From assembly GCF_000019725.1 (NCBI RefSeq), contig NC_010505.1, positions 4,449,001-4,513,000 of the forward strand: a stretch of DNA of 64,000 bases, written 5' to 3'. The position numbers and the translations under genes are program-made. Shown in pieces: positions 1-7,422 of the stretch; positions within the stretch are counted from its first letter, which is position 1; every line of letters starts with the position of its first letter. This DNA comes from Methylobacterium radiotolerans JCM 2831 (GTDB lineage Bacteria; Pseudomonadota; Alphaproteobacteria; Rhizobiales; Beijerinckiaceae). The notes beneath the pieces are model-generated. The model was not told where the DNA came from, searched no databases, and saw nothing but the letters and a program-made list of their open reading frames with translations.

Positions 1-577
1 CGACGATCAGCCCCCGCACCGCGCCGGGCCTGCCGTCGAAGGTCGGGCCGCCGGAGGCGGGCAGGGGCGGCGTCTCCTGGCCGTCGGTGACGAACAGGAG
101 GTCGGCGTCGATCTCCCCCGCCATGGCGATCGACCGGAACAGGCCGGCCGCGACGCGGCTGTCCCCCTCCCAGGCCATGCGCGGGTCGAGGGCCGCGATG
201 GCGCCGTCCAGCGGCGCGAAGTCGGCGCAGACCTCGACCGGCGTGAACAGCAGGAACGGCCTGCGGTCGGTGAACAGGCCGAGCGCCACCCGCGAGCCGC
301 AGGGGAGGTCGGGCAGCGTCGCCCGCAGCGCCGCCTTGACGGTCTCGAGCCGGCTCACGGAGCCGGCGGCGGCGGGATAGTCGCGCACCGCCATGCTGCC
401 GGTGATGTCGACCACCGCCAGCACCGACACGCCGGTGCGGGTGAACGGGATCGGCGGGGCGACCAGGGCCGCCAGCGCCAGCGCGAGGGCGGCCGCCAGG
501 GCGCGGAACCGCCCGTCGCGCAGGTTGCGGGCGACGAGGGGGGGCAGGACGGGGGGCAGGACGCGCCGCGGTCTCAC
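1..577 (-). CDS. mxaL: MxaL, VWA-domain protein of methanol dehydrogenase maturation (partial, C-terminus outside window)
   Basis: About 192 N-terminal residues are visible and the reading frame runs off the left edge. A membrane segment near residues 26-41 precedes a von Willebrand A domain whose metal site reads DITGSM (Asp57, Thr59, Ser61). The start is GTG at 577, overlapping the mxaK stop as GTGA. The family is part of the MxaA/C/K/L group, known to be needed for inserting calcium into methanol dehydrogenase and thought to act in the membrane or periplasm. The order mxaC-K-L at the end of the operon supports the name. The protein itself is poorly conserved, so the call rests on position plus the VWA motif. 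Confidence 0.88.
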   Translation of the reverse strand, partial: MRPRRVLPPVLPPLVARNLRDGRFRALAAALALALAALVAPPIPFTRTGVSVLAVVDITGSMAVRDYPAAAGSVSRLETVKAALRATLPDLPCGSRVALGLFTDRRPFLLFTPVEVCADFAPLDGAIAALDPRMAWEGDSRVAAGLFRSIAMAGEIDADLLFVTDGQETPPLPASGGPTFDGRPGAVRGLIV

Positions 578-1203
578 GGGCCGCCCCGCGGCTGGCCGGG
601 GATGTCGGTCCAGATCGCTTTCGGCTCGGCGCGCAGCTCGTCCCCGGTCTTGCGGTCGAATTCCGGGTAGTCGCGCACGAGGCGCGAGGCGACGTCGAGG
701 TTGTACTTGGCGTCCCAGAACTCCGGCCGGGCCTGGAGGGCGCGGCGGTAATCCTGCCGCGCCAGCGTCACCTGGGGCGCGGCCTTGTCGAGGTCGCCCC
801 GGCCGATCAGCGCGAAGGCCTGCCGCATCCGCGCGTTGCCGATGACGTACCGCGCCCGGGCCGCCTCCCGCACCGCGCCGGCGCGGTCGAGGGCGTCGAG
901 GAGGGGCTCGGTCTCGCCGAGACGGTCCCGGGCGGCGAGGAAGCCGATCCGCGCCGTCAGCAGGGCCGGCCGCGCGTCCGGGTCGACCGGCCGGTCGCGG
1001 CCCGCCTCCAGGGCGGCGATCCGGTCGTCGTCGCGCGCGGCGCTCCAGCCCGCGACGGCGAACCACAGGGCGGCGGCCGCGAGGACCAGCGGCAGGGCGA
1101 CCGGCAGGGCCGGCCGGACCCGGCGCCACGCCGCGGTGGCGCCGAGGCGGGCGCGGGCGGCGCGGCGCGGGGCCGGGCCGTCGAGGAGGGCGCCGGCGCT
1201 CAT
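574..1203 (-). CDS. mxaK: MxaK, methanol oxidation accessory protein
   Basis: A protein of 209 residues with one N-terminal membrane segment (about 32-52). A helical, repeat-like soluble part follows and contains the stretch RRALQARPEFWDAKYNLD, typical of MxaK. It starts at ATG 1203, which overlaps the mxaC stop as ATGA, and its own stop overlaps the mxaL start. MxaK is required, with MxaA, C and L, for active calcium-loaded methanol dehydrogenase in Methylobacterium; its molecular role is not known. Translational coupling on both sides suggests the proteins are made in step, probably as a membrane complex. Confidence 0.9.
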   Translation of the reverse strand: MSAGALLDGPAPRRAARARLGATAAWRRVRPALPVALPLVLAAAALWFAVAGWSAARDDDRIAALEAGRDRPVDPDARPALLTARIGFLAARDRLGETEPLLDALDRAGAVREAARARYVIGNARMRQAFALIGRGDLDKAAPQVTLARQDYRRALQARPEFWDAKYNLDVASRLVRDYPEFDRKTGDELRAEPKAIWTDIPGQPRGGP

Positions 1204-2279
1204 GCCGCCCTCCGCGCCGCCGCGCCCGCGGCCTCCGTCGGGGTCTCCGCCGCGGTCTCCGCATCCGCCGGCGCCTCCGCGGGGTCCGCCTCCGCGAGGT
1301 CCGCCTCCGCGAGCTTGGCGAGGACGAGCCCGGCGAGGCCGAGCGCGGCGAGCGCGGCGGCGAGCCCGGTCAGGTCCCGGCGCGGGCGCTCCTCGACGTA
1401 GGGGATCGGGTCCCGCTCCAGGGCCTCGATCTGCCGGATGGCGGCGGCCACCGCCTCGGCGCCCTCGGCCTCGAAGGCGCGGTAGGGCACGCCGAGGCTC
1501 TTGAAGAACAGGTCGAGATGGCGCTCCGGCGCGGCCTGGGGCGTGTCCTCGCCGGCCGGCCGGTCGGCGATGCCGGGCGAGCCCTTGGTGCGCAGGAACA
1601 GCCAGTACAGGTTCGGCCGGATCCGCGCGACGGCGGCGCGCAGCTGGTCCTGGACGCGCGGGTCGATCACCGCGGCGCCGTCGGAGACCAGCAGGAGCAC
1701 CCGCGAGGCGCCGACATCGATTCCGAACTGCGACAGGGCCATGCCGAGGCCCCGGCCGATATTGGTGTAGTCGAGGCCGGGCCGGTCGATGGCGGCGATC
1801 GCCGCCCGCACGGCGTCGTGGCGGTCGGTCATCGGCATGACCAGCATCGGCGCGGTGGAGAAGGCCGTCACGGCGAACAGGTCGTGCGCCCGCGCGCCGA
1901 CGAAATCGGCGAGGAGGCGCCGGGAGGCCGCGGCCTTCGACTCCTCGGCGCCGGAGGGCTGCCGGCCCGCGAAGGTCTCGTTCATGCTCCCCGAGCGGTC
2001 GATCAGCAGCGAGACCTGCGCGCCGATGCCGAGGCGCTCGATCCGCGCGCCCGTCCGGTAGGGGCCCGCCAGGGCCGCGATGAGGCCGGCGACGGCCAGG
2101 ATGCCGGCGAGCGTCAGCGTGCGGCCGAGCCAAGCCGAGAGGGGGTCTGCCGGCGCGGCGGCGACCGCCGGCACGGACGTCCGGCGCAGGGCCGAGCGGG
2201 CCAGCGGCAGCAGCGCCAGCGGCAGCAGCCACAGGACCCAGGGATCGGTCGCGCCGAGGCGGGGGAGGAGATCGGTCAC
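1200..2279 (-). CDS. mxaC: MxaC, VWA-domain membrane protein for MDH calcium insertion
   Basis: A protein of 359 residues. Hydrophobic segments lie near residues 13-29 and 55-73, a VWA domain begins near 88 with an intact metal site DRSGSM (Asp94, Ser96, Ser98), and a membrane segment near 305-325 follows. This layout (two N-terminal helices, periplasmic VWA, C-terminal helix) is usual for BatA/MxaC proteins. The tail after the last helix is an acidic, low-complexity Ala/Glu repeat encoded by 12-15 bp repeats around 1255-1310. It lies 4 bases after mxaA and overlaps mxaK. MxaC works with MxaA, K and L in activating methanol dehydrogenase. Confidence 0.92.
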   Translation of the reverse strand: MTDLLPRLGATDPWVLWLLPLALLPLARSALRRTSVPAVAAAPADPLSAWLGRTLTLAGILAVAGLIAALAGPYRTGARIERLGIGAQVSLLIDRSGSMNETFAGRQPSGAEESKAAASRRLLADFVGARAHDLFAVTAFSTAPMLVMPMTDRHDAVRAAIAAIDRPGLDYTNIGRGLGMALSQFGIDVGASRVLLLVSDGAAVIDPRVQDQLRAAVARIRPNLYWLFLRTKGSPGIADRPAGEDTPQAAPERHLDLFFKSLGVPYRAFEAEGAEAVAAAIRQIEALERDPIPYVEERPRRDLTGLAAALAALGLAGLVLAKLAEADLAEADPAEAPADAETAAETPTEAAGAAARRAA

Positions 2280-2283
2280 GGCC

Positions 2284-3237
2284 TCACGCGCTCCGCTCCG
2301 CCGCCGCGAGGCGCGCCAGGAGCGCCTCGGCCTCGGACAGCGGCCAGGCCGCGCGCGCGGCCGGCAGCTGGCCGCCGAAGAAGGCGAGGCGCGAGGCCTC
2401 GAAGAAGCGCGCGAGCTCCGCCGCCCGGCCCCGGAAGGCCCCGTGCCGCGCCAGGAAGGCGCCGAGATCGTCGGCCAGCACCCGCCTTCCGTCGGTCTCG
2501 TCGAGGCCCCGGTGCAGGGCCAGCAGCGCCGCCCGGTAGGCCTGATCGGGCTCGCCCCCCGCCTGCCGCCGGAGCGCGCGCAGCGCCGCCGCGAAGGGGC
2601 GGCCCGGCCGCTGCCGGAACGGCCCCCAGGCGCGGTCGTGCGCCAGCGCCAGCGCCGCGAGGCCGGCGAGGGCGCCGAGGCCGGCCGCCGCCGCGACGTC
2701 CGGTGCCGGATCGATCCGCCCGCCGCTTCCGTCCGGGCGCAGGTACTCGGCCGGATCCTCGCGCCGCTGCGGCTGCACCTCGCGCAGGGGCGAGACGCCG
2801 AGGCTCCAGCCCGGCACCTGGACGGCGGCCGTGGTGAGGCCGGTCGCCGCCTCGCTCGCCAGCGTCAGGGGAAAGCCCGGCACCTCCAGGGTGCGGGCGT
2901 CGAGGGCGGCGTAGAAGCTCTGGTAGGTCAGGCGCAGGCGCACCCGACGGGCGCCGGCCACCGGGGCCTCGTCGACCGCCACGGCGCGCAGGTCGAGCCA
3001 GTAGGTCACCGGACCGGGCCGGGGCAGCGTCGCGCGCTGCAGCCGGAAGTCGGGATCGGCCAGGATCTCCACCTGCGCCTCGACCAGGTCGCCCAGGAAG
3101 ATCCCGAAGGGCCGCTTGCTGCGCACCTCGACGGAGCGCACCTGCGCGGCGGCCGTGCCGGCCGTCAGGGCGAGGGGCGCGGCCAGGACGCCCGCGAGGA
3201 GGCCGGCCAGCAGGAGGGCGGGACCGCGCGCGCCCAT
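2284..3237 (-). CDS. mxaA: MxaA, calcium insertion protein for methanol dehydrogenase
   Basis: A protein of 317 residues with an N-terminal signal sequence ending around residue 31 (TAAAQ). A beta-rich periplasmic region follows, then a membrane segment near 183-197 and a cytoplasmic helical C-terminus of about 115 residues. mxaA mutants of Methylobacterium make inactive enzyme lacking calcium, so MxaA is assigned to cofactor insertion. It starts at ATG 3237, two bases after the mxaS stop. The position between mxaS and mxaC is the standard order of the cluster. Confidence 0.92.
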   Translation of the reverse strand: MGARGPALLLAGLLAGVLAAPLALTAGTAAAQVRSVEVRSKRPFGIFLGDLVEAQVEILADPDFRLQRATLPRPGPVTYWLDLRAVAVDEAPVAGARRVRLRLTYQSFYAALDARTLEVPGFPLTLASEAATGLTTAAVQVPGWSLGVSPLREVQPQRREDPAEYLRPDGSGGRIDPAPDVAAAAGLGALAGLAALALAHDRAWGPFRQRPGRPFAAALRALRRQAGGEPDQAYRAALLALHRGLDETDGRRVLADDLGAFLARHGAFRGRAAELARFFEASRLAFFGGQLPAARAAWPLSEAEALLARLAAAERSA

Positions 3238-3239
3238 GC

Positions 3240-4094
3240 TCAGGTCGTCAGCAGGTGGCGGGTGAGCGCCTGGGCGTCGAAGCGCCCGGCGAGCCGGAAG
3301 ACCCGGCGCGCGAAGGGCGCGGCGGCGCGCTCCAGGGCGGCGATCCGGTCCCGCTCCCGGGCGATCCAGGCCCGGCGCAGGCTCGGGCGCAGCAGGACCA
3401 CGCGGCGGCCGCCGCCCTCGAGATCGTCGAGTTCGACGAGGCCGAAGGCCGGCAGCGCCTCCGCCTCGGCGGGGTCGGCGAGCAGGATCGGCACCGTGTC
3501 GTGCGGCGCCAGGGCGGCGAAGACCCGGGCGATCAGGCTCTCCGGCCAGCGGAAGTCGGAGGCGAGGAAGACGAGCTTCGGCCGCCCGGCGAGCCGCCGC
3601 GCGGCCTCGAGCATGCCGGCGCAGCCGCGCCCCGCCCGCTCCGCGCCCGCGACCCGCTCGGCGGCGGCCACGGCCGCGCCCCGGTAGCGGGTGGCGGGCA
3701 GGGTGAGGTCGTCGCGCAGGGTCTCGTCGCAGCCGATCAGGCCGAACCCGTCGCTGATCCGGGTCGCCGAGACGGCCAGGGCCCGGCAGAGATCGCCCGT
3801 GAGGCGCGCCCGGTCGGCCGTGCCGCGGAAGCCCATCGAGGCCGAGAGATCGACCAGGACCCAGGTCTCGACCGCGGTCCGCGCCTCGAAGCGGCGGACA
3901 TGCACGCCCTCGAACGGGTCGCGCAGCGTCGCGCGCAGGTCGATGCGGCGCGCATCCGGCAGTTGCAGGAACGGCACCTGATCGCGGAACGGGCCGGCGC
4001 CGCCGGCGTCGCGCCCCCGGTGGAGACCGGCCCGGCTGCCGCGCGGCCGCCAGCGCGGCAGGTAGACGATGTCGGCCGTGCGCGGGTCGCTCAC
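3240..4094 (-). CDS. mxaS: MxaS, DUF58 protein of the mxa cluster
   Basis: A protein of 284 residues of the DUF58 family, which usually sits beside MoxR ATPases. A VWA-like core carries the modified metal site VDLSASMGF, and the substrate-side sequence PFRDQVPF lies near the N-terminus. It starts at GTG 4094, overlapping the mxaR stop as GTGA, so translation is probably coupled to the ATPase. By analogy with other MoxR/DUF58 pairs it likely helps the ATPase act on a client protein, here methanol dehydrogenase or its assembly factors. The exact role is not known. Confidence 0.88.
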   Translation of the reverse strand: MSDPRTADIVYLPRWRPRGSRAGLHRGRDAGGAGPFRDQVPFLQLPDARRIDLRATLRDPFEGVHVRRFEARTAVETWVLVDLSASMGFRGTADRARLTGDLCRALAVSATRISDGFGLIGCDETLRDDLTLPATRYRGAAVAAAERVAGAERAGRGCAGMLEAARRLAGRPKLVFLASDFRWPESLIARVFAALAPHDTVPILLADPAEAEALPAFGLVELDDLEGGGRRVVLLRPSLRRAWIARERDRIAALERAAAPFARRVFRLAGRFDAQALTRHLLTT

Positions 4095-5122
4095 GGCGCC
4101 GGCACCGTCTCGAACGCGGCCCGGCACAGGGCCGGCACGATCGCGCCGCGCTGCAATTCGTGGACGGGCTCGAGGAAGACCCGGTGGGCCATCACCTCGG
4201 TGAAGACCGCCCGCACATCCTCCGGCACCAGCCAGTCGCGGCCCTCCAGCCACGCCCGCACCCGGGCGGCCCGCACCAGGAAGGCGACGCCGCGCGGCGA
4301 GGCGCCCCCCTGCACGAGGGTGGCGGTGTCGAGGCCCGGGAGCCGGATCCCGGCCTCCGCGGGACGGACCAGCGCGTCCCAGAGGGCCACCACGTAGGCC
4401 TCGATCGACGGCTCCGCGCGGACGGCGTGCTGGATCGCGGCCGCGATGCTGCCGATCCGGGCGTGGTCGAGCACGCCCTCCGCGACCGCGCCGACGAGGG
4501 CGTCGGTGTCGTGGAAGCGCGGGTCGAAGACCAGGCTCCGGCGCACCGCCGCGTCCCGGGGCGCCTCCAGCCCGATCTCCATCAGGAAGCGGTCGCGGGC
4601 CGCGGCCGGGAGCTCGAAGGTCTCCTCGCGCTCGACGCGGTTGCGGTCGGCGAAGACCTGCAGGTTCGGGAACGTGTAGGTGCGGCCGAAGGCCTGGACG
4701 CTGCGCTCGGCCATCAGCCGGAGCAGCAGGGCGTGCACCTGCGGCCGCGCCCGGTTGATCTCGTTGAAGAAGAACACCGAGAGATCCTCGGCCCGGGCCA
4801 GGACCGGGCCGGGATCGACTCGCGGCCGGCCGTCGGGGCCGAGATAGGTGTGGTAGATCAGGTCGGTCGGCATCATGTCGACCGTGCCCTCGACGCGCTC
4901 GTAGGCGCCGCCCAGCGCCCGGGCCACCGCCCGCAGCAGGGTGGTCTTGCCGACGCCGACATCGCCCTCGAGCATCACGTGGCCGCGGGCGAAGATCGCG
5001 ATCGTCGCGAGGCGGATCGCCCGCTCCTGCCCGACAACCGCCTTGGCGACCTCCGCCTCGAAGCGGGCCGCCGCCGCCCGCCAGTCGGTGAGCATCGTGT
5101 CTCCGGGACGGAGGGTGTTCAT
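4091..5122 (-). CDS. mxaR: MxaR, MoxR-family AAA+ ATPase
   Basis: A MoxR AAA+ ATPase of 343 residues. The Walker A motif GDVGVGKT is at 53-60, and the Walker B region FFFNEINRA near 117-125 has the Asn-Glu form usual for MoxR. MoxR proteins act as chaperone-like ATPases with VWA-domain partners, and four such partners (MxaS, MxaC, MxaL and probably MxaA-linked factors) lie just downstream. It is separated from mxaI by 147 bases containing a strong hairpin, so it is probably expressed at a lower level than mxaFJGI. Confidence 0.93.
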   Translation of the reverse strand: MNTLRPGDTMLTDWRAAAARFEAEVAKAVVGQERAIRLATIAIFARGHVMLEGDVGVGKTTLLRAVARALGGAYERVEGTVDMMPTDLIYHTYLGPDGRPRVDPGPVLARAEDLSVFFFNEINRARPQVHALLLRLMAERSVQAFGRTYTFPNLQVFADRNRVEREETFELPAAARDRFLMEIGLEAPRDAAVRRSLVFDPRFHDTDALVGAVAEGVLDHARIGSIAAAIQHAVRAEPSIEAYVVALWDALVRPAEAGIRLPGLDTATLVQGGASPRGVAFLVRAARVRAWLEGRDWLVPEDVRAVFTEVMAHRVFLEPVHELQRGAIVPALCRAAFETVPAP

Positions 5123-5248
5123 GAGGCGGTGCCTGCGGTGTCGGGCGGGGCGCCGGAGCGGCGGCGCCGGGTAACGGTGCGGCGTGTCGGTGCGGCGCGC
5201 GGTGCCGAGCGTCGCTGCGGGCCGGCGCCGCGGCGCGGGCCGGCCCCG

Positions 5249-5265
5249 GGCCGGTCGGACCGGCC
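5249..5265 (-). terminator. Intercistronic hairpin between mxaI and mxaR
   Basis: A perfect 7-bp inverted repeat (GGCCGGT / ACCGGCC) with a 3-base loop begins 4 bases after the mxaI stop on the minus strand. It has no T-tract, so it is more likely an attenuator or an RNA 3'-end stabiliser than a full terminator. A further GC-rich dyad lies next to it in the same 147-base gap. Confidence 0.55.
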
Positions 5266-5269
5266 GCGA

Positions 5270-5560
5270 TCAGTTCGACGAGATCTTGGCGACGTCGTAC
5301 TCGAACTTGCCGGTCTTCTTGGCGTTCTCGATCCGCTTCCTGTTGCGCTCCTCCATCTGCTTGATGGATTCGGCCTGCTTGCTGACCTCCTTCGGGTCGT
5401 GCTTGGGATCGTATTTGGTCCCGGCGACCTTCTCGGGGAAGCCGGGCTTCGGCTGCCAGCAATTGCCGGGCGCCTTGCAGGTCTGCCCGTCATAGGCCAG
5501 CGCCGGCACCGCGAAGGCCGCCCCCGCGATCAGCATCGCCGCCGTGATCACTGTGCGCAT
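5270..5560 (-). CDS. mxaI: MxaI, methanol dehydrogenase small (beta) subunit
   Basis: A protein of 96 residues: signal peptide to about residue 22 (ALA|YDGQTC), then a mature chain of 74 residues, the usual beta-subunit size. It has the conserved start YDGQTCKAPGNCW with two cysteines that form a disulfide, followed by a long Lys/Glu-rich helix (KQAESIKQMEERNRKRIENA). The small subunit wraps round MxaF in the periplasmic alpha2-beta2 enzyme and is found only with calcium-type methanol dehydrogenases. The start at ATG 5560 is clear from the signal peptide. It lies 86 bases after mxaG. Confidence 0.97.
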   Translation of the reverse strand: MRTVITAAMLIAGAAFAVPALAYDGQTCKAPGNCWQPKPGFPEKVAGTKYDPKHDPKEVSKQAESIKQMEERNRKRIENAKKTGKFEYDVAKISSN

Positions 5561-5646
5561 CGTAGATTCCTCCGTCTCTTCCTCGGGCGGCCGGTCGGGC
5601 CGTGGGTTCGCCCCGTCTCCCGCGGGGCGCGACTTGCCGAGAGCGG

Positions 5647-6234
5647 CTAGTCCAGCGGCTTGCACTGGCCGGGCACGTCCTTGGCAAAGGTCTCGCCCTC
5701 CTTGAAGGGCTTGTAAGTCTTCTTCTGCTCGTCGGTGAGCCACTCGGCATCCTTCACCGGACCCGTGTAGAGATGACGGATCCAGGCGATGACCTGCAGC
5801 ATCTCGTCGGGATTGAGATCCTCGTTGTGCGGGCCCATCATGCCGTTGGCGCCGCCCCAGAGGGTCGAGAACAGGCCGACATCGGTCGTGTTCGCCGGGT
5901 AGGTCCAGTAATCGTCGTTGAGGCCGGGCCCGACCTTGCCCTCGCCGAGATGGCCGTGGCAGCCGGAGCACGAGGTCAGGAACAGGCTCTCGCCGTTGCG
6001 CAGGCAGGACTTGTCGTCGATGTAGAGATTCTTGCCGGTCTGGAAGAAGGTCTTGACCGCCTGCGTGTCCCGCCCGCCCGGCTTACCCTCGGCCGTGTCC
6101 ATCGCCTCGCCGGTGATGGTGTTGCGGAAGACGATCCCGGTCTGCGGGCCGGACTGGGGCTGCGCGCGGGCCGCGACGGGCATCGCCGCGGCGAGGGTGA
6201 GAAGGGCGACGCGGGCCGAACGTACGATGAGCAT
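5647..6234 (-). CDS. mxaG: MxaG, cytochrome cL, electron acceptor of methanol dehydrogenase
   Basis: A protein of 195 residues: signal peptide to about residue 24 (ARA|QPQSG), then a class I c-type cytochrome with a single heme motif CSGCH (Cys89, Cys92, His93). The conserved block GPGLNDDYWTYPANTTDVG follows, and a Met-rich stretch (GANGMMGPHNEDL) probably supplies the axial ligand or lies near it. Cytochrome cL takes electrons from reduced PQQ in MxaFI and passes them to cytochrome cH and the terminal oxidase in the periplasm. Position between mxaJ and mxaI is standard. Confidence 0.96.
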   Translation of the reverse strand: MLIVRSARVALLTLAAAMPVAARAQPQSGPQTGIVFRNTITGEAMDTAEGKPGGRDTQAVKTFFQTGKNLYIDDKSCLRNGESLFLTSCSGCHGHLGEGKVGPGLNDDYWTYPANTTDVGLFSTLWGGANGMMGPHNEDLNPDEMLQVIAWIRHLYTGPVKDAEWLTDEQKKTYKPFKEGETFAKDVPGQCKPLD

Positions 6235-6367
6235 CTGTTGAGCGGGTCCTGATGTCCTGATCGACGTCGCGAGCGACGTCTGGTCGATGTCTGGGGCGGT
6301 GTCTGGCGCGGTGTCTCGGTCGGCGGCCCGGTCGCGCCGGGCCGGGCGGAGGCGGGGCGGGCGCAGC

Positions 6368-7276
6368 TCAGTTCGAGGCGACGACCGGCACCCCGTCCTG
6401 CTTGAGGATCGCCGCGATCGCCGGCCGGGCCTTCTCGATCCCGGCGTCGAGCGCCTTGCGCAGGGCCTCGTCGTCCTTGCGCACGCCCATCGACTGGTCG
6501 AAGACCTGCGGGACCTTGCGGCCGTCGCTGCCGACCGTGTCGGCCGGGACCAGCGTCATGCGCAGGGGCGTCGGGGACTCCTTGACGTAGCGGGCCACGT
6601 CCGGGCCGAAGGCGACGCCGACATCGGCCTTGTCGGTGGCGACCTCGCTGACGATGCGGGCCGGGTCGATCTGGGTGTACTGGTTGCGCGGCGAGCGGAA
6701 GTTCACCAGCGAGTAGAGGTAGGCCATGTCCTCCTCGTAGCGGCCGATATCCTTGAGCATCGCCTCGCCGGGGGAGCCGAACGGCACCACCATGTGGTCG
6801 AGGGTCTTGAGCCGCGGGTCCGACCAGGACTTCACGTCGAGATCCTTGTCGGCGCGGGTGATGAAGACGTAGCCGCTCCGGTAGTACGGCCGGGTGGTCA
6901 GCACCCGCGGATCGTCGCTGTCGAGCCCGACGACCACGTCGCAGGTCCGCTTCTCCAGGCCGTCGCGGACGAGGTAGATCGCGGGCTTCGGGAGCCAGAC
7001 GAAGACGGGCTTCTTCCCCATCGCCTCGGCGACGGCGACGGCGACGCGGTTCTCGAGCCCCGAGCCGTCCTTCATCGAGAGCGGCGGCTGCTTCTCGGAG
7101 GCGCAGATCCGCAGGGTCGCGGGGTTGGCCGGCGGCGCGGGCGGGGCCTTGCCGGGCTCCGACTGGATGGCCTGGGCCTCGGATTCCTGGGCCGCCACCG
7201 GCCCGGCGGCCAGGGCGGCGAGCGTCAGGACGGCGGCGAGACGGGCCGCCAGGATGCGGGCGCGCGGGCGCGGCAT
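6368..7276 (-). CDS. mxaJ: MxaJ, periplasmic binding-protein-like methanol oxidation factor
   Basis: A protein of 302 residues with a signal peptide ending near residue 29 (VAAQE). It has the fold of an extracellular solute-binding protein family 3, with motifs LRICASEKQPPLSM and the late QSMGVRKDDEALR. MxaJ is essential for methanol dehydrogenase in Methylobacterium and is proposed to interact with MxaF during maturation; no ligand is firmly known. It is separated from mxaF by 146 bases with a hairpin and from mxaG by 133 bases. Confidence 0.95.
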   Translation of the reverse strand: MPRPRARILAARLAAVLTLAALAAGPVAAQESEAQAIQSEPGKAPPAPPANPATLRICASEKQPPLSMKDGSGLENRVAVAVAEAMGKKPVFVWLPKPAIYLVRDGLEKRTCDVVVGLDSDDPRVLTTRPYYRSGYVFITRADKDLDVKSWSDPRLKTLDHMVVPFGSPGEAMLKDIGRYEEDMAYLYSLVNFRSPRNQYTQIDPARIVSEVATDKADVGVAFGPDVARYVKESPTPLRMTLVPADTVGSDGRKVPQVFDQSMGVRKDDEALRKALDAGIEKARPAIAAILKQDGVPVVASN

Positions 7277-7355
7277 GGACGTTGATCCCTGTTGTCGAAG
7301 CGTTTCTTGATGGCGTGTCCGGGGACGGGCGGGGCGCCGGAGGGCCCCCCGCGCG

Positions 7356-7372
7356 TCGGGATCCGATCCCGA
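7356..7372 (-). terminator. Intercistronic hairpin between mxaF and mxaJ
   Basis: An inverted repeat TCGGGAT / ATCCCGA with a 3-base loop lies in the 146-base gap between mxaF and mxaJ, about 50 bases after the mxaF stop. It lacks a T-tract. It could partly terminate transcription or protect the 3' end of a processed mxaF mRNA, which would raise MxaF above the downstream products. Confidence 0.5.
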
Positions 7373-7422
7373 AACCCCGCCGGCCGGAGGCCGACGGGAT
7401 GCGGGCGGGGTGCGGGTGGCCG

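Noticed and set aside
3240..5462. A 740-residue frame covering mxaS and running through mxaR
   Set aside because: Only the last 284 residues form a domain (DUF58). The upstream part is a shadow of mxaR; the real start is the GTG at 4094.
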